Position numbers and translations under genes: made by a program. From Hemicordylus capensis (Eukaryota > Chordata > Lepidosauria > Squamata > Cordylidae), in contig NC_069665.1 in NCBI RefSeq assembly GCF_027244095.1, positions 3,164,501 through 3,228,500 of the forward strand: a DNA stretch of 64,000 nucleotides, read 5' to 3'. The notes beneath the pieces were generated by a model. That model was not told the DNA's origin and searched no databases. It was given only the letters and a program-made list of their open reading frames with translations. Positions 1 through 11,067 of the stretch are shown here, piece after piece (within the stretch, counting starts at the first letter, position 1; each line of letters begins with the position of its first letter).

Positions 1-755
1 CGCCTTTCATTAAAAAACAATACCAAGGCAGTTTGCAAAAGTTAAAAAATACAATAAAAATGACAATTAAAACTATTAAGCTTATAATATAATACAGATC
101 TAATTTAAAATATATAATACAAACATAAAAACTGTACACAGGTAAACACACCCAGAAGCAGCAATCATGCAATAGAAATCAATATCAAATAAATAAATGT
201 AAAGGCTGGGATAAAAAGCCAAGATTTAACAAGCTTTCTAAAAACTGTGATGGAGTCCGAGGAGCAAATGGCCACCGCGAGAGCATTCCAAAGTCTGGGG
301 GCAGCAACAGAGAAGGCCCTGTCCCGTGTGCATGACAACCGAGCCTCCCTCATTGTCGGCACCCAGAGCAGAGCCCCCTCAGATGATCTCGTCAAGCGGG
401 CAGCAACCCTTGGGAGCAGGCGGTCCCTCAGCTATCCCGGGACCAAACCGTTAAGGGCTTAAAGGTCAAAACCAGCACCTTGAATTGGACCCAGAAACAC
501 ACTGGTAACTAGAGCAGCTCTTTCAAAATGGGTGTGATAGTATCACACCAAGCAGCTTCAGATAGAACCCTAGCAGCTGCATTTTGCACTAGCTGCAGTT
601 TCCGGATATTCTTTAAGGGCAGCCCCACATAGAGCGTGTTACAGTAATCCAGCCGTGACATGACTAAGGCATGGGTAACTGTGGCCAGATCTGCCTTCAT
701 GAGAAAGGGACGCAGCTGGTTACCATAAGCTCCTGGCCTTGTGGGAGCAAGCATG
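1..755 (-). mobile_element. L2-type LINE, ORF2 C-terminus and 3' end
   Basis: Minus-strand translation at 754-509 gives SRLDYCNTLYVGLPLK and KLQLVQNAAARVL, continued at about 395-165 by RDRAFSVAAPRLWNALAVAI. This is the conserved end of L2/CR1-group reverse transcriptase ORFs. An A/T-rich 3' tail lies at 1-165. Frame broken; truncated at the 5' end by a SINE near 727-755. Confidence 0.8.
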
Positions 756-932
756 AATGGTCCCCTTGGCTAAGCAGGGTCTGCCCTGGTTTGCATTTGA
801 ATGGGAGACAACACACGTGAGGACTGTATGCTATTCCCCTCAGGGGATGGGGCCGCTCTGGGAAGAGCACCTGAGCTAGATGGACCAAGGGTCTGACTCT
901 GAATAAGGCAGCTTCCTATGTTCCTAAGGCAA
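727..932 (+). mobile_element. 5S/tRNA composite SINE, internally shortened
   Basis: The 5S rRNA-like head (GCTAAGCAGGGTC-like, then GAATGGGAGAC) is followed directly by the 3' tail (GAGCTAGATGGACC to CAGCTTCCTATGTTCC). The tRNA-like middle is missing. Confidence 0.75.
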
Positions 933-1680
933 AGGCACTCTCACCAGTTTGGCAGAAGACCAAAATGGAACACCTGAAAAAGCTTGTGTGAGGAGCTAGA
1001 GTTGTTACGAGTTAGATATGCCAAGAAGCAGCAATGCAAAAGACAGATAATCATGGAGAGATGGCTAAAGAGCTGGGAATGGCTCCAGATTCATTGTGCA
1101 ATACATTCATGGAGTACTGTATTGTGTGTCCGCGCTAAATCCTGCTGTCCTTGCACAAGCAGAACCCAAATGATTTCAGGGAGAATTTTCTCCTCTCCAG
1201 AGCAGGATCAGATCTCAGAATGGGGCAACATCCCTGCACCTTCTGAAGTGCAAAGCAAGACATGGCCAGTGAGAGGGAATCAGAGGAAAACACTGCAGAA
1301 GAAGCATGCCAAGGGATTACAGAGTTAAGCAACAGAGGTCAGAATAAAGAGGAGGAGGAGGAGGAGATGTGTCAAAGCCAAGGTGTCATCCATCTTCTAG
1401 AAAAACACTTTTGGCTTCTCAGAGTACAAACATTCCTAGGCCAACCCTGCTAGTTAGCACAGATCTAGGAGGATCATTCTGTATTAGAAGAAAGGTAGTT
1501 TTTAAAATGCAAAGGCTGTGAGCCTAAAGAACCTATTGCACAGAAAGGGCTGCCCTGAAAGGCTCTGTATGTGTCTCGTTACTCTGAGTCCGGCCTCCTC
1601 TTCCAGCCGTCTTCTGCTGGGGGTGCATAATTCAGCCACATCTCCCTAATCAACTGTGATCAGGTACAACTATCAGATCT
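933..1680. other. Unassigned sequence
   Basis: No gene, RNA or known repeat recognised. A short GGA run lies near 1352-1368. Open frames here show no domain. Confidence 0.4.
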
Positions 1681-1689
1681 GCAGGTGAC

Positions 1690-2345
1690 ACAAACCTGGA
1701 GCAGGGGAGAAGTTAGCATCTCAGAACGAAGACTCAAGATTTGAAATGATCTTGAGGAACTCTAACGTTGGCCCAAAACCACCATGAGCCACCAGTGTGA
1801 TGCAGCTGCTAGTAAAGCCAGCACAATCTTGGGTTGTAGTAAGAGAAGCCTAGTGTCCAGACTGGATCACAAGAAGAAATCATCCCACTTCAATCTGGTT
1901 AGACCTTACTTGGAATACCGTGTCCGGTTCTGGGCATTGCATTTTAAGGAGGATATTGGTAAACTGGTTCAGAGATGGTGAACCCAACAAAGATGGTGAG
2001 GAGTATGGAAATCAAGTCCTATCAGGAATGGTTGAAGAAGCTGGGTATATTTAGCCTGGAGAGAAGAGATAAACGATAGTAGTATTCAAATACGTGAAGA
2101 TCTGAAAGTCTGTCACACAGAAAGAGTAGACTGGTTATCTGTGGCTCTGGAAGGAAAGACCAGAGCCAGTGGGTACACATTACAAGGACAGACATCAGGA
2201 GGAATGTCCTAACTGTAAGAGTTGTTGGACAGTGGAACAGCCTGCCTCATGAAATGGTGGGCTCTCCTTTGCTAGAGGTTCTCAAACAGGGGTTGGATGG
2301 TCACCTGTCCGGAATGCTGCTGTAGATTCTGCACTGCTCAGACCC
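1690..2345 (+). mobile_element. CR1/L3-type LINE fragment
   Basis: Encodes LVRPYLEYRVRFWALHFK, then degenerate text resembling the usual FSLEKRRLRGD and NSLP segments. The nucleotide pattern (GGAATGTCCTAACTGTAAGAG, then a GTGGAACAGCCTGCC box) matches CR1-type 3' regions of reptiles and birds as I remember them. Confidence 0.6.
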
Positions 2346-2720
2346 AGAAGACCTCCTCTAGGAGCTCTATTTACTTACTTATTTAGCATTTATAAGCCAC
2401 TTTTTTTCAGGCAAGCATCTCAAAGCGGTTTGCCAAAAAACTTAAATAAAGAACAATATCTCAAGCCACACATTTGCTCACTGGGGGCTGGTTTACCAAC
2501 TGTACCCCTCTCTGGACCCATTCTCTCCGGTCCAATCTGGATTTGCCTGCTGCAGTGCTTTCTATGTGGGGCTGCCTTCAACTGGTGCAGAATGCAGTTG
2601 TTAGATAGCTGGTGAAGGCAGGGTGTAGCAGGGCTCCTGTGGTACCTATCCTGTACCAACTGCACTGGTTGCCACTTTGCTCCTGGGTTCTATTCAAATT
2701 GCTGGTTAAGAACATAGGAA
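2345..2720. mobile_element. Two LINE 3' fragments in opposite orientation
   Basis: 2345-2460 reads as a minus-strand LINE tail (ATTTATAAGCCACTTTTT). 2565-2700 reads in the plus direction as LQLVQNAVVR and YQLHWLP, the end of an L2-type ORF. Short and degraded. Confidence 0.45.
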
Positions 2721-3245
2721 AACCCAGCAGGAAGATAGATTTGTTCGGAAATTGTCTCTTCTTATTCATTACTTATTCATTACATCAATAAAACTCAGAA
2801 TAATGTACAACCAGCTATGTTACTTGGAGTAGTTTAAGAGAAGATGTGTTGCAACATAAAAGTGTTTTACTTTAAAGTTATATACATCATAGGACTTTTC
2901 CTTTCCTTTCTGGTTTAATATAATAATGTAAATTGTTTGTCAGTCAGAGCCCAAAAAGTGTGATCCGAAACACTTTTTAGCTGTAAGTCATATGGAAATG
3001 ATTGTGCGTTCTGCTCTAGGAAAAAGCCGCAGATAGCCCAAGGTTGCTCCTGCATACAGAGAAATGGAGTACTTTGAGCATGTTGCATAGGCTGGAAGGG
3101 TTGGGATGTGGTTGTTTTTCCCCTTCCCAAATCCTGTGTCTATATTTGATGGGTGTTAATTGCCATCTAGTGGTGTCCAACAGCAATGGCTCCAAACAGA
3201 GATTTTCTTTAAGAAGGGGAACAGGTGTGTGTGTGTTTTCCCTTT
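2720..3245. other. Unassigned sequence
   Basis: AT-rich non-coding DNA with no recognised element. Confidence 0.35.
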
Positions 3246-3332
3246 AGCCAGCTGTTTTTGGACTACAACTCCCATCATCCCCAGCCACAGTGGCCAGTAG
3301 TCAGGGATGATGGGAGTTGAAGTCCAGAGTCT
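3246..3332. mobile_element. Palindromic hAT-type MITE, ZNF143-like arms, copy 1
   Basis: GGACTACAACTCCCATCATCC followed by the inverted arm GGATGATGGGAGTTGAAGTCC. No target duplication found. Confidence 0.75.
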
Positions 3333-3572
3333 ACAGGCGGGCTGAAGTTATGCAGCCCTGCCCTAGAGATTACCCGAAAAAGGCATTACGGCCGCTGGTG
3401 TGCACAAGCTCACCCCACAGTTGTATCTGGTCAATGAGGTTTTGAAGGGTTTTTATGATAGTTCAAAACCCTACCTCACCTGCTTCATAAGAGATAGTGA
3501 TAGGGCGGGGGGAAAGTGCAGCTGGAGACAATCACTCGAAGAAGGAAAGGGCAGCAGAATTCTGCAGGTGGG

Positions 3573-3690
3573 CTCTAACAGGGATTCCCAGATGTGGTTG
3601 ACTACAACTCCTCGCATTCCCAGCTGCAAGGGCCTTTGGCTGGGGAGTCTAGGAGTTGTAGTCAACAACATCTGGAAATCCCTGTTAGAA
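3573..3690. mobile_element. Palindromic MITE, second subtype
   Basis: Arms CTCTAACAGGGATTCCCAGA and its inverse TCTGGAAATCCCTGTTAGA enclose GTTGACTACAACTCC and its inverse. Same subtype as 63868-64000. It differs from the main family in having longer outer arms. Confidence 0.75.
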
Positions 3691-3751
3691 GGAACATTAG
3701 TGGACTAGACCCCCTCTTTTTCTTGCAGAAGAGAGTAGGAAGGGCAAGGGG

Positions 3752-4085
3752 CAGGGGTGGAGCCACCAGTGGGCACACAGGTTCAAAGAACCCGGGCCAC
3801 CAATGGAAAGGGCCACCGAAGCCTGCAGGGGGGACGTGGCTCTGATTCCGGAAGAACCCCGAGCGAACTCCCCCTACCCACACCCGGGCTCCAGAGAGCC
3901 CTGAGCAAGCTCTCCCCTGTCCTTTTCAGGCAGTGTTTGCTGCCTGACAGCCTTTGTTTCCCTTTCTCTCCCTCCAGCGAAAGGAGGGAAACTATCAGAA
4001 ACTGTCAGGCAGCAAGCCGGACCCAGGCCACCATTGAGCTGGCTCTGCACCTAGCAAGGGGGAAGGCGAGTTTGGGTCTCTGGGC
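3752..4085. mobile_element. Foldback MITE related to 44217-44525
   Basis: Begins CAGGGGTGGAGCCACC, has GGTTCAAAGAACCCGGGCC, then CAGGCAGTGTTTGCTGCCTG with a degenerate inverse near 4000-4020. The two copies share the same order of blocks. Confidence 0.55.
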
Positions 4086-4129
4086 TGCATTCCCCGATAT
4101 ACACATACAGGTATCTAGCTAAACGTGTA

Positions 4130-4335
4130 TTTTGTGTTGTGTAGACATGTTGAAGGAAAAGTTGGGGGGAAGAAGAGAATGGCCAGCAGCAAGGTGGACG
4201 GACTCGGTGACAACAGCAATGAATGCACCACTGAGAGACCTTAAAGGCCAAGTCGAAGACAGATCATCCTGGAGAGAATCTATCTATGTGGTCGCTAAGA
4301 GTCAGCACAGACTTGACAGCACTTAATCAATCAAA
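4130..4335 (+). mobile_element. Bov-B (RTE) LINE, ORF2 C-terminus and 3' end
   Basis: Encodes AARWTDSVTTAMNAPLRDLK, then WRESIYVVAKSQHRLDST, which parallels the Bov-B ORF2 end (RWLDGITDSM..., HGVAKSRTRLSDWTE). It is the likely reverse-transcriptase source for the Sauria-type SINEs in this window. Confidence 0.72.
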
Positions 4336-4784
4336 AAGACATGCATACCTGTGTGCTTGAGTACACACAGCCATTTGAATCCAGGTTTAAGGTGGGTTGC
4401 TAGCATTGACATGATTTCAGAAACCCAGGTGGTTTATAGCCCAAGATTCCCACTTTGGCATGAGTTCACACAATCATGCAAATATTGGTTACCCGCATTA
4501 AACCTTGTAAAAGAGGTGGGGGAAATCTGTTGCCTTTCAGTAAACAAATGCTTTTGGGGCAAGTACCGATCTGGCCACTTACTTAAGAGGAAGCCCATTG
4601 AAGTGAATCATCCCATTTATTTTCTGCAAGGCAATGAACTTCCCACCCACCCACATCTTGTTTACTGCAAGGAGGCCTAGAGTGAATCATTCACCAGCGA
4701 GCCTGCAAACTGTTCTCAATGCCATGAAGTGTGGAGGGCTCATTCCACAGTTCAAGGATTTGTTAATATCTAAAGCCTCCCAAC

Positions 4785-4825
<41 letters not shown>

Positions 4826-5545
4826 GGGGAGCTTGGTTTCTTGCACAAATGCACAATCTCTTTCTGTTTCCTTAATATAGAGGCAATCAAGAGATTGCCG
4901 TTTGCACCATGGTGCTCCCCCTAGTGGCGCTTTTGCACAAAAGCACCCAGAATTTTTTGTTTTTGTTTTTTTTAAACTTTGTCATGTCATTCGCACTCTG
5001 TGACCCCATTGGCCTGAAATGGAGGAGGGGCCAGTAAATGCGATTCCATTGGAATATGGACACTCCCTGCCCATAAAACCCGCTGCAGTGGTGAGCAATT
5101 TGAACAGCCACAATCCTGTCACGATGCATTGAGAAACGTGTTTTAAAACGTTGCATTCACGGTTTCCAGCCACTGTCTAATACCATTGCACTTTGCAACA
5201 CTTTAACAGATGCAAATCTTGTTATCTGGAAAATGTCCTGGTTGCATTCAAAGCAGGGCCAAACAACACATTATGTGCAGGACCTGCCATTAGCAATTCC
5301 AACTTTCTCAAAGAAAAAAAAAGTTGAAAACTGAAATGTGGCTGCCATTTCTTTTCCAGCAGTAGCAGGATTGGGGTTTAACCCTTCCCACCATCTTATT
5401 TTCCATATTAAAACTGCATCCCCAAAAGGCTCTTTGCCCAGTGGGGGACTTTAGGCACTTTTCCTCCATGGGGCAAACAGCAGACTGAAGACATGATTTG
5501 AATCAGGAGGATGGCCCAGAGGGGAAAGAGGTAACCATCCACCTC
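4336..5545. other. Non-coding DNA with a tetranucleotide repeat
   Basis: Nothing recognised apart from an (ATCT)n microsatellite at about 4787-4826. Confidence 0.4.
4787..4826. repeat. (ATCT)n microsatellite
   Basis: About ten uninterrupted tetranucleotide units. Confidence 0.95.
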
Positions 5546-5547
5546 TA

Positions 5548-5618
5548 GGGATGGTCAGCATAAGGTTTTCCAGCTGTTGATGGACTACAATTCCCATCAT
5601 CCCCAGCTACAATGAGTT
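5548..5618. mobile_element. Palindromic MITE, one arm only
   Basis: GATGGACTACAATTCCCATC and CCCCAGC arm, preceded by AGGGATGGTCAGCATAAGG, the outer arm of the subtype seen whole at 49908-50037. Confidence 0.65.
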
Positions 5619-5639
5619 GTTTTCAGAACACCAACAAGA

Positions 5640-5820
5640 GAGAATGAAAATGGACTTCATGAGACAGGGAGTTCCACATCTCGAGTGTCATCATGGAAAA
5701 GGCCCTTGCACAAATTTTCACCAGCTGCCTCTCAGATGGTGGAGCATAGGGTTGTTTTAATATGAAAGGGTGGTCCCTAGATGAATGAGAGGAAGAGCTA
5801 CACCTTTCTCAGAAGGGAGT
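5640..5820 (-). mobile_element. Degraded L2-like LINE fragment
   Basis: Contains ATGGAAAAGGCCCTTGCA, comparable to the GAGAAGGCCCTGTCC block of the L2 copies at 1-755 and 8475-9065. Weak. Confidence 0.35.
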
Positions 5821-6149
5821 TACTTTATGTAGTCTATTTGTGTTGTGTGCATACACACAGGGAGCTGCAGGAACTTCAGAGACCTGGCGAACTGCCACCT
5901 GCTTACCCAAGGTAAACATAGCCATTGTGGTTCCTTTCTCTTGCCATGGACTCTGGACCCTTGTGCTGAGCAATGGTATTAGCCCTGCCAGCTTTAATCA
6001 GTTTAGTCAGCTGATACATCTGTGAAGGCTTGAGTTAATTAATTGGAGACGGCCCATTTTCATCAGGGAGGAAAAGTGTTAGGATCAAACTGCACTTTAC
6101 TGTAAGCGTGATCTTTGCAAGTGCATGCTAGGTTGCTGCTGCTTTTTAA

Positions 6150-6258
6150 ATGTTAAATTCAAAGGCAGACTGTCCCACTTTTGAAAACCTCTTACAGTCA
6201 GGAAATCCCTCCTAATATCCAACCTGAATCCACTTCCTTGTAATTTCAGCTCACAGTG
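6150..6258 (-). mobile_element. CR1-type LINE fragment
   Basis: Minus-strand translation GFRLDIRRDFLTVRGFQKW resembles the conserved CR1-like segment before the 3' UTR. Confidence 0.45.
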
Positions 6259-6261
6259 CCA

Positions 6262-6580
6262 GTCTTGTGGTAGAGAGCATGAATTGTCCCCTTTGCTAAG
6301 GAGGCTCCACCCTGGTTTGCATTTGAATGGGAGGCTACATGTGAGCACTGTAGGATATACCCCTTAGGAGATGGGGCCACTCTGGGGAAAGTATCTGCAT
6401 ATTTGCATGCAGAAGGTCCCAAGTTCCCTCCCTGGCAGCATCTCCAGGTAGGGCTGAGAAAGACTCTTGCCCACAACCTTGGAGAAGCCGCTGCCAGTCT
6501 GAGTAGACATTACTGAGCTAGATAGACCAATGGTCTGATTCGGTAGGAGGCAGCTTCCCGGGTTCCTACCTGCCCTCAGG
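6262..6580 (+). mobile_element. 5S/tRNA composite SINE, near full length
   Basis: In order: 5S-like head (TTTGCTAAGGAGG, TTTGAATGGGAGG, GAGCACTGTAGGAT); a tRNA-like middle (CATGCAGAAGGTCCCAAGTT, B-box-like); and the tail (CCGCTGCCAGTCTGAGTAGA, GCTAGATAGACCAATGGTCT, GGCAGCTTCC). Confidence 0.8.
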
Positions 6581-6801
6581 AGTAACAGAGAGCAAGGCTC
6601 TTCCATCTTCAGGGTGGCAGCTGTTTAGAGCAGAACCATGCTGAGTTGGACACCAATCCCAAGGTATAATCCAGATATCACAACATGGAGTGCTGTTGTA
6701 ATGCTGACCCCTTGTGATCAGTGGGGAAGACCTTTCTGCACAAGTCCCACCACCAACTTACCAGTTGGTGAGAACTCGTGGGAGGGTCTTTTCTATAATG
6801 G

Positions 6802-7230
6802 CAGGGGTTCTCTAACTCAGGTCCTCAGATGTTGTTGGACTTCAGCTCCCATAATCCCCAGCCACAATGTTTTGTATTGCATTTTGTATTTTTTGTTGAA
6901 ATTTGTTATGTTCTATGTGTTTTTATGGGATTTTGTTGTGTTGTAAGCCACCTAGAGAACAATTTGTTATGAGGAGAACTAACAGCTAAGGAAGTGCACA
7001 AGACATCCTGGAAAGACCCCTGAGCCTGGGAGGTTGCTTGCAGCCTCCCGGTCGGCGGTCTACTCATGTGTCGCTGTGCTCCTGCAAGCCCGGTGGTTCC
7101 CACAATCCCTGGAAAGCTCCCTTAGCCCACTTTCCAGGGATCGTGGGAATAGCCTCAAGGTCTATTAATTATTGTTGTTTTTGCAGTTGATATCCAACAA
7201 CATCTGGGGACCCAAGTTTGAGAACCCCTG
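6802..7230. mobile_element. Palindromic hAT-type MITE split by an insertion
   Basis: Left arm 6802-6869 (CAGGGGTTCTCTAACTCAGG, GTTGGACTTCAGCTCCC) and right arm 7185-7230 (CCAACAACATCTGGGGACCC, GAGAACCCCTG) belong together. About 315 bp of other DNA, including a LINE-tail-like segment, lies between. Confidence 0.65.
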
Positions 7231-7244
7231 CATTACAGCCCTTG

Positions 7245-7510
7245 AGATGTGGAACTCCCTGCCCCATGAAGGCATTCTCTCTCCCCCATATTGGTCTTCT
7301 GATGACACCTGAAGAGTCCCTTGTTCCTGCCCAGTGTTTGAATTTATTCTTCCCACTGCCCTCATCATTGTTTACTTACCCACTGCTCTTCTGTGTTCTT
7401 TAATTGTTTTACAATTTGGTTGGGTTTTTATTATTATTATTGATGTTCCCTGCCTTGAGCACTTCATGCAAATTGAAAAGGTAGGATACAATCTCTTTGA
7501 AATAAATGAA
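7245..7510 (+). mobile_element. L2-type LINE 3' end
   Basis: Encodes the GTPCPMKAFSLP-type segment, followed by a T-rich 3' UTR ending in AAATAAATGAATGAA. Confidence 0.5.
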
Positions 7511-7514
7511 TGAA

Positions 7515-8380
7515 TTTTCTTTTGTTTTATGCTTGTAATGATTATCGCTCTCTGATCCCAAAATAAATGTGGTGTTAATTATGTATAATGTTGTTTGTGA
7601 ATGAATTATCCACTTAACACCCTTCCTTCCTACAAGCTCCACTAAGCGACTGAAATAATGCGACAGAAAGAAGAAGGAACTGAACCAGAGGGAAACAGCA
7701 CAATCACCAAGTAAAGCCTGCAAATATACACTTGAAGGCAATTTTGGTTGCAGACATACATGATAAAAACGGGACACCCTGACATTTTAGCAGTTTTCAT
7801 AATATAGTTCTCCCGTCTTGGCCCCCACTAAATAAATAAATAAATTGCTCAGCTCAAAAACTGGAATGGAATCCTGTTTCACACTGCTTTGTGTGGTTTA
7901 GTGCCATTGAGCTGAGCACATCGTGATGCAACTGCACAACTGACATCACTGTCAACGTCCTTTGCCCTCACATCTCTGCCCCATGGCAATCCTGGCCTGC
8001 AACACACAGAAGAGCGTGACTGGTCCCATTCCACCTGGAATCCTTCACGGAATGGGTGGATCTCCAGGATTCTTTTTCTGATGGCTTCCCAGAAAAGAAG
8101 GCTTCCCAGAAGGCAGATGTTAATCTCAAGCGTCCGGGGGTGGCCTGGAAGAAGGCAGGGACCTGGGAGCTCCGGAGGTGAGAGAGACAAAGGGAACAGT
8201 CAGAAGAGGAGTCTGGGTGGCGGCTGAGGATGACGGAGGAAAAGGGACAAACAGATGCTCGCTCTGCAAGCCAAAGGAGAGTCACCACCGACCTGCTGTG
8301 ATGGCCGCTTGGGTCACCTGCAGAGCAAATATTTCCTTCATTTGTAGTCATGAATTTATTGTTAGATTTATAACAATAAA
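7515..8380. other. Unassigned sequence
   Basis: Non-repetitive by eye. Minus-strand open frames of 103 and 127 codons overlap at 7879-8351 but have no recognisable domain or splice context. Confidence 0.35.
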
Positions 8381-8474
8381 CCTCAAGGCAATTTATAACC
8401 TCAAGGCAATTTATGATTTTTAAAAAAAAATTAGAAAAAAGACAAGAATATTCAACAGTCTAATATCAAGTTGA

Positions 8475-9065
8475 AAGGGAGAAAAATACAAATTTATTTA
8501 TTTATTTATTTATTTTATTTAACATATTTTTATACCGCCCAAAACGTACGTCTCTGGGCGGTTTACAACACAATAAAAACCAGAAAGTAAAACATTAGTC
8601 AAAACAAAAACAAACAGTTTAAAACGTTACAACCGTTTAAAAATTTTAAAACAATATTTTAAAACAGCATTAAAACCATTGACACAATATTAATTAAAAG
8701 CCTGGGTGAACAGATGCGTCTTTAAAGACTTCTAAAGACTTTTAAACACATACACACAATAAAACCAGGAAACTCAGCACAGAAGCAAGAAAACAACCCT
8801 CATATGAAAGCCTGGTAAATTTTACTTGCTTCCTCAAAGCTGCAATGGGGACCTGAGGAGTGGATGAGAGCCGGAGAGCCTGAGGGCAATGACCGAGAAG
8901 GCCCTGTCCTGCGTGCATGACAGCCAAGCCCCCTCACCGTCAGCACATGGAACAGAGCCCCTCACCCCGATGGTCTTGTCAAGCAGGCAGAAACCCTTGA
9001 GAGCAGGCAGTCCTTAAGGGTTCCAGGGCCCAAATTGTTAAGGGCATTAAGGGTTCAAAAAAAAA
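8475..9065 (-). mobile_element. L2-type LINE 3' end
   Basis: Tail ATTTATTTATTT, then TATACCGCCCAAAACG and GGGCGGTTTACAACACAAT. Further on GAGAAGGCCCTGTCC, as in 1-755. Confidence 0.65.
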
Positions 9066-9184
9066 AGTTGTATCCATATTCCACACCAGTTTGGGATTTG
9101 TTTCTGGCCCAGAAAGGGGCAAACTTTGGTCTTATTGCCTCTTCTAGGTGTTAACAAGCTGTGGTATCTGCAATGTTTTCACAC

Positions 9185-9311
9185 AAGTTCCAAGCACGAT
9201 CTTGGAGCTTGTGTGAAAGTTCCAGCAACTGGGGGCTTTTCAGCTTAGAAAAAAGACAACTAAGGGGAGGCATGATATATGTCTATAAAACTGTGTATGA
9301 TATGGGGGGGG

Positions 9312-9342
<31 letters not shown>

Positions 9343-9620
9343 CCCCCTTTCTCACAACACTAGGGCCAAGGGTCGTCCCATGAAACTGATGGCCAGAAAA
9401 TTTAGGACCGACTAAAGGAAGCAGAATTCTCTGCCATGGGATGTGATGATGGCCACCAGCTAGAGCGGCTTCAAAAGGCACTAGGACAACGTAATGGAGG
9501 ACAGGTCTATCAATGGCTGCTAGTCTTGATGGCTGTAGGCCACCTCTAGGCTGAGGCTCAGTGGCAGGATACCTCTGAATTCCAGTCGCAGGGGGAGCAA
9601 CAGCAGGAGAGGGGGGATGC
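9185..9620 (+). mobile_element. CR1-like LINE 3' region
   Basis: Contains GGGGCTTTTCAGCTTAGAAA, GGCATGATATATGTCTATAA, GGATGTGATGATGGCC, GGAGGACAGGTCTATCAATG. It is the plus-orientation version of the repeats at 10488, 12113 and 62425. A G run and (GA)n lie inside it (9306-9335). Confidence 0.65.
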
Positions 9621-9679
9621 CTTCATCTTTTCACCTCTGAAGCGTTAGAATTTTGCCCCCGTAATGGACTGAAGACTCT

Positions 9680-9898
9680 ATATGTGAGCACTGTAAGATA
9701 TGCCCCTGATAGCTCTGTGGAAGACCACCTGCCTGCTGGCATGCAGAAGGTCCCTCCCTGGCAGCATCTCCAAGATAGGGCTGGGAGAGTCTCCTGCCTG
9801 TAGCCTTGGAGAAGCTGCTGCCAGTCTGTGTAGACGATACTAAGCGAGATGGACCAAGGGTCTGACTCAGTATATGGCAGCTTCCTATGTCCCTAGTC
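9680..9898 (+). mobile_element. 5S/tRNA composite SINE, 5'-truncated
   Basis: Retains the end of the 5S-like head (GAGCACTGTAAGATA), a shortened tRNA-like part and the full tail ending CAGCTTCCTATGTCCC. Confidence 0.7.
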
Positions 9899-9899
9899 A

Positions 9900-10485
9900 T
9901 TCGCTGGCCATCTGCGCAGGCTGGCCGTGCAGGAATGAGCAGCCTGTGTCACTCAAGATCAAGCACCTCAAGGGTTCTGCACTTCTCAGCTGGGGAGGCA
10001 CCTAAACCAAACGAGGGTGCCCCAAACCCTCGGGCCTGCCCTGTTTAAAGGTCTTCCCGTCCAAGGGCTCTCCAGGGCTCACCCAGAGGGTTCTGCGGAC
10101 TAGCTATGGAACCATGGCAAGTAGAGCGGCAAGGGAGCGACAGGGAGGCTACATGAAGAAGGCAGCAATCCGACCTGAGCGAGCATCATGTGTGGGAGCT
10201 GCTTCGTGGCGTCTGACAGTATCCCATGAATGGAATCCTGTACCACACAGGAAATCGTAAAGGCAGTTCAACCACTCATTTATTTTTAAATTCTATTTGC
10301 CCGAGGCTCCTTAGAGGGAAACGCTCCAGTTTTGAGGGAAAGGCTAATGGCTGCAACGCCTTCCTAATTGACAGTGTTTCTAAGAAGGAAAGCCAGTGAA
10401 GACAAAGAAGTGTGGAACATTAATGATAATCCACCGGGCAAATCCACCTGCATTGTACTCAAGCTGGAAGGCAATCATAAGACCA
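9900..10485. other. Unassigned sequence
   Basis: No recognised gene or repeat. Confidence 0.35.
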
Positions 10486-10487
10486 TA

Positions 10488-10740
10488 ACAAACAGCCCTT
10501 CTAGATCAGCCCAAGGCGCTTCTAGTCCAGCATCCTGTTTCCCACAGTGGCCTACCAGGTGCCTCTAAGAAGCCCACAGGCAAGAGATAAGGACAGGCCC
10601 TCTCTCCTGCTGTTGCTCCCCTGCAACTGGGATTCAGAGGCATCTTGCCTCTGAGGCTGGAGCTGGCCCATAGCTGCCAGACTAGTAGCCATCGATAGAC
10701 CTGTCCTCCATGAATATGTCTATACGAACATAGGGACAAA
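10488..10740 (-). mobile_element. CR1-like LINE 3' region
   Basis: Blocks CTAGTCCAGCATCCTGTTTC, CCACAGTGGCC, GAAGCCCACAGGCAAGAGAT and ATAGACCTGTCCTCCATGAA read on the minus strand as the copy at 9185-9620. Confidence 0.65.
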
Positions 10741-10947
10741 TTCCTAAGGACAATCACCCATATTCTGCTGGGAGGGATGCTCTGGAGCCATTCTGGGACA
10801 AGGATGATGATGAAGGGGAGGATGGAGGGAACCCCAGCTGGAGAGGGAAAGAAAGGAGCCAGCTTGGGGCTGTTTTACTGTGGAATGTGGACATGTTTTT
10901 AAACAAATAAAAGAGAGGTTTCCCCAACCCTGCTTCATTGATTAGCT

Positions 10948-11067
10948 CAGGGGACCTCAACCTTGGGTCCCCAGGTGCTGTTGGACTACAACTCCGATCA
11001 TCCCCAGCTGTGGATGATGGGAGTTGTAGTCCAAAAGCACCTGGGGACCCAAGATTGGGATCCCCTG
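10948..11067. mobile_element. Palindromic hAT-type MITE with perfect 8-bp target duplication
   Basis: 120 bp. Ends CAGGGGACCTCAACC and GGGATCCCCTG, with GATTAGCT repeated on both sides (10940-10947, 11068-11075). Arms hold GGACTACAACTCCGATCATC and its inverse GGATGATGGGAGTTGTAGTC. The duplication length and CAGGG-type ends identify the family as hAT-like. Confidence 0.88.

Noticed and set aside
6270-6400. Possible 5S rRNA gene, from GCTAAG..GGATGGGAGAC-like text
   Set aside because: Only the inner half of 5S is present, diverged, repeated many times and fused to a SINE body.
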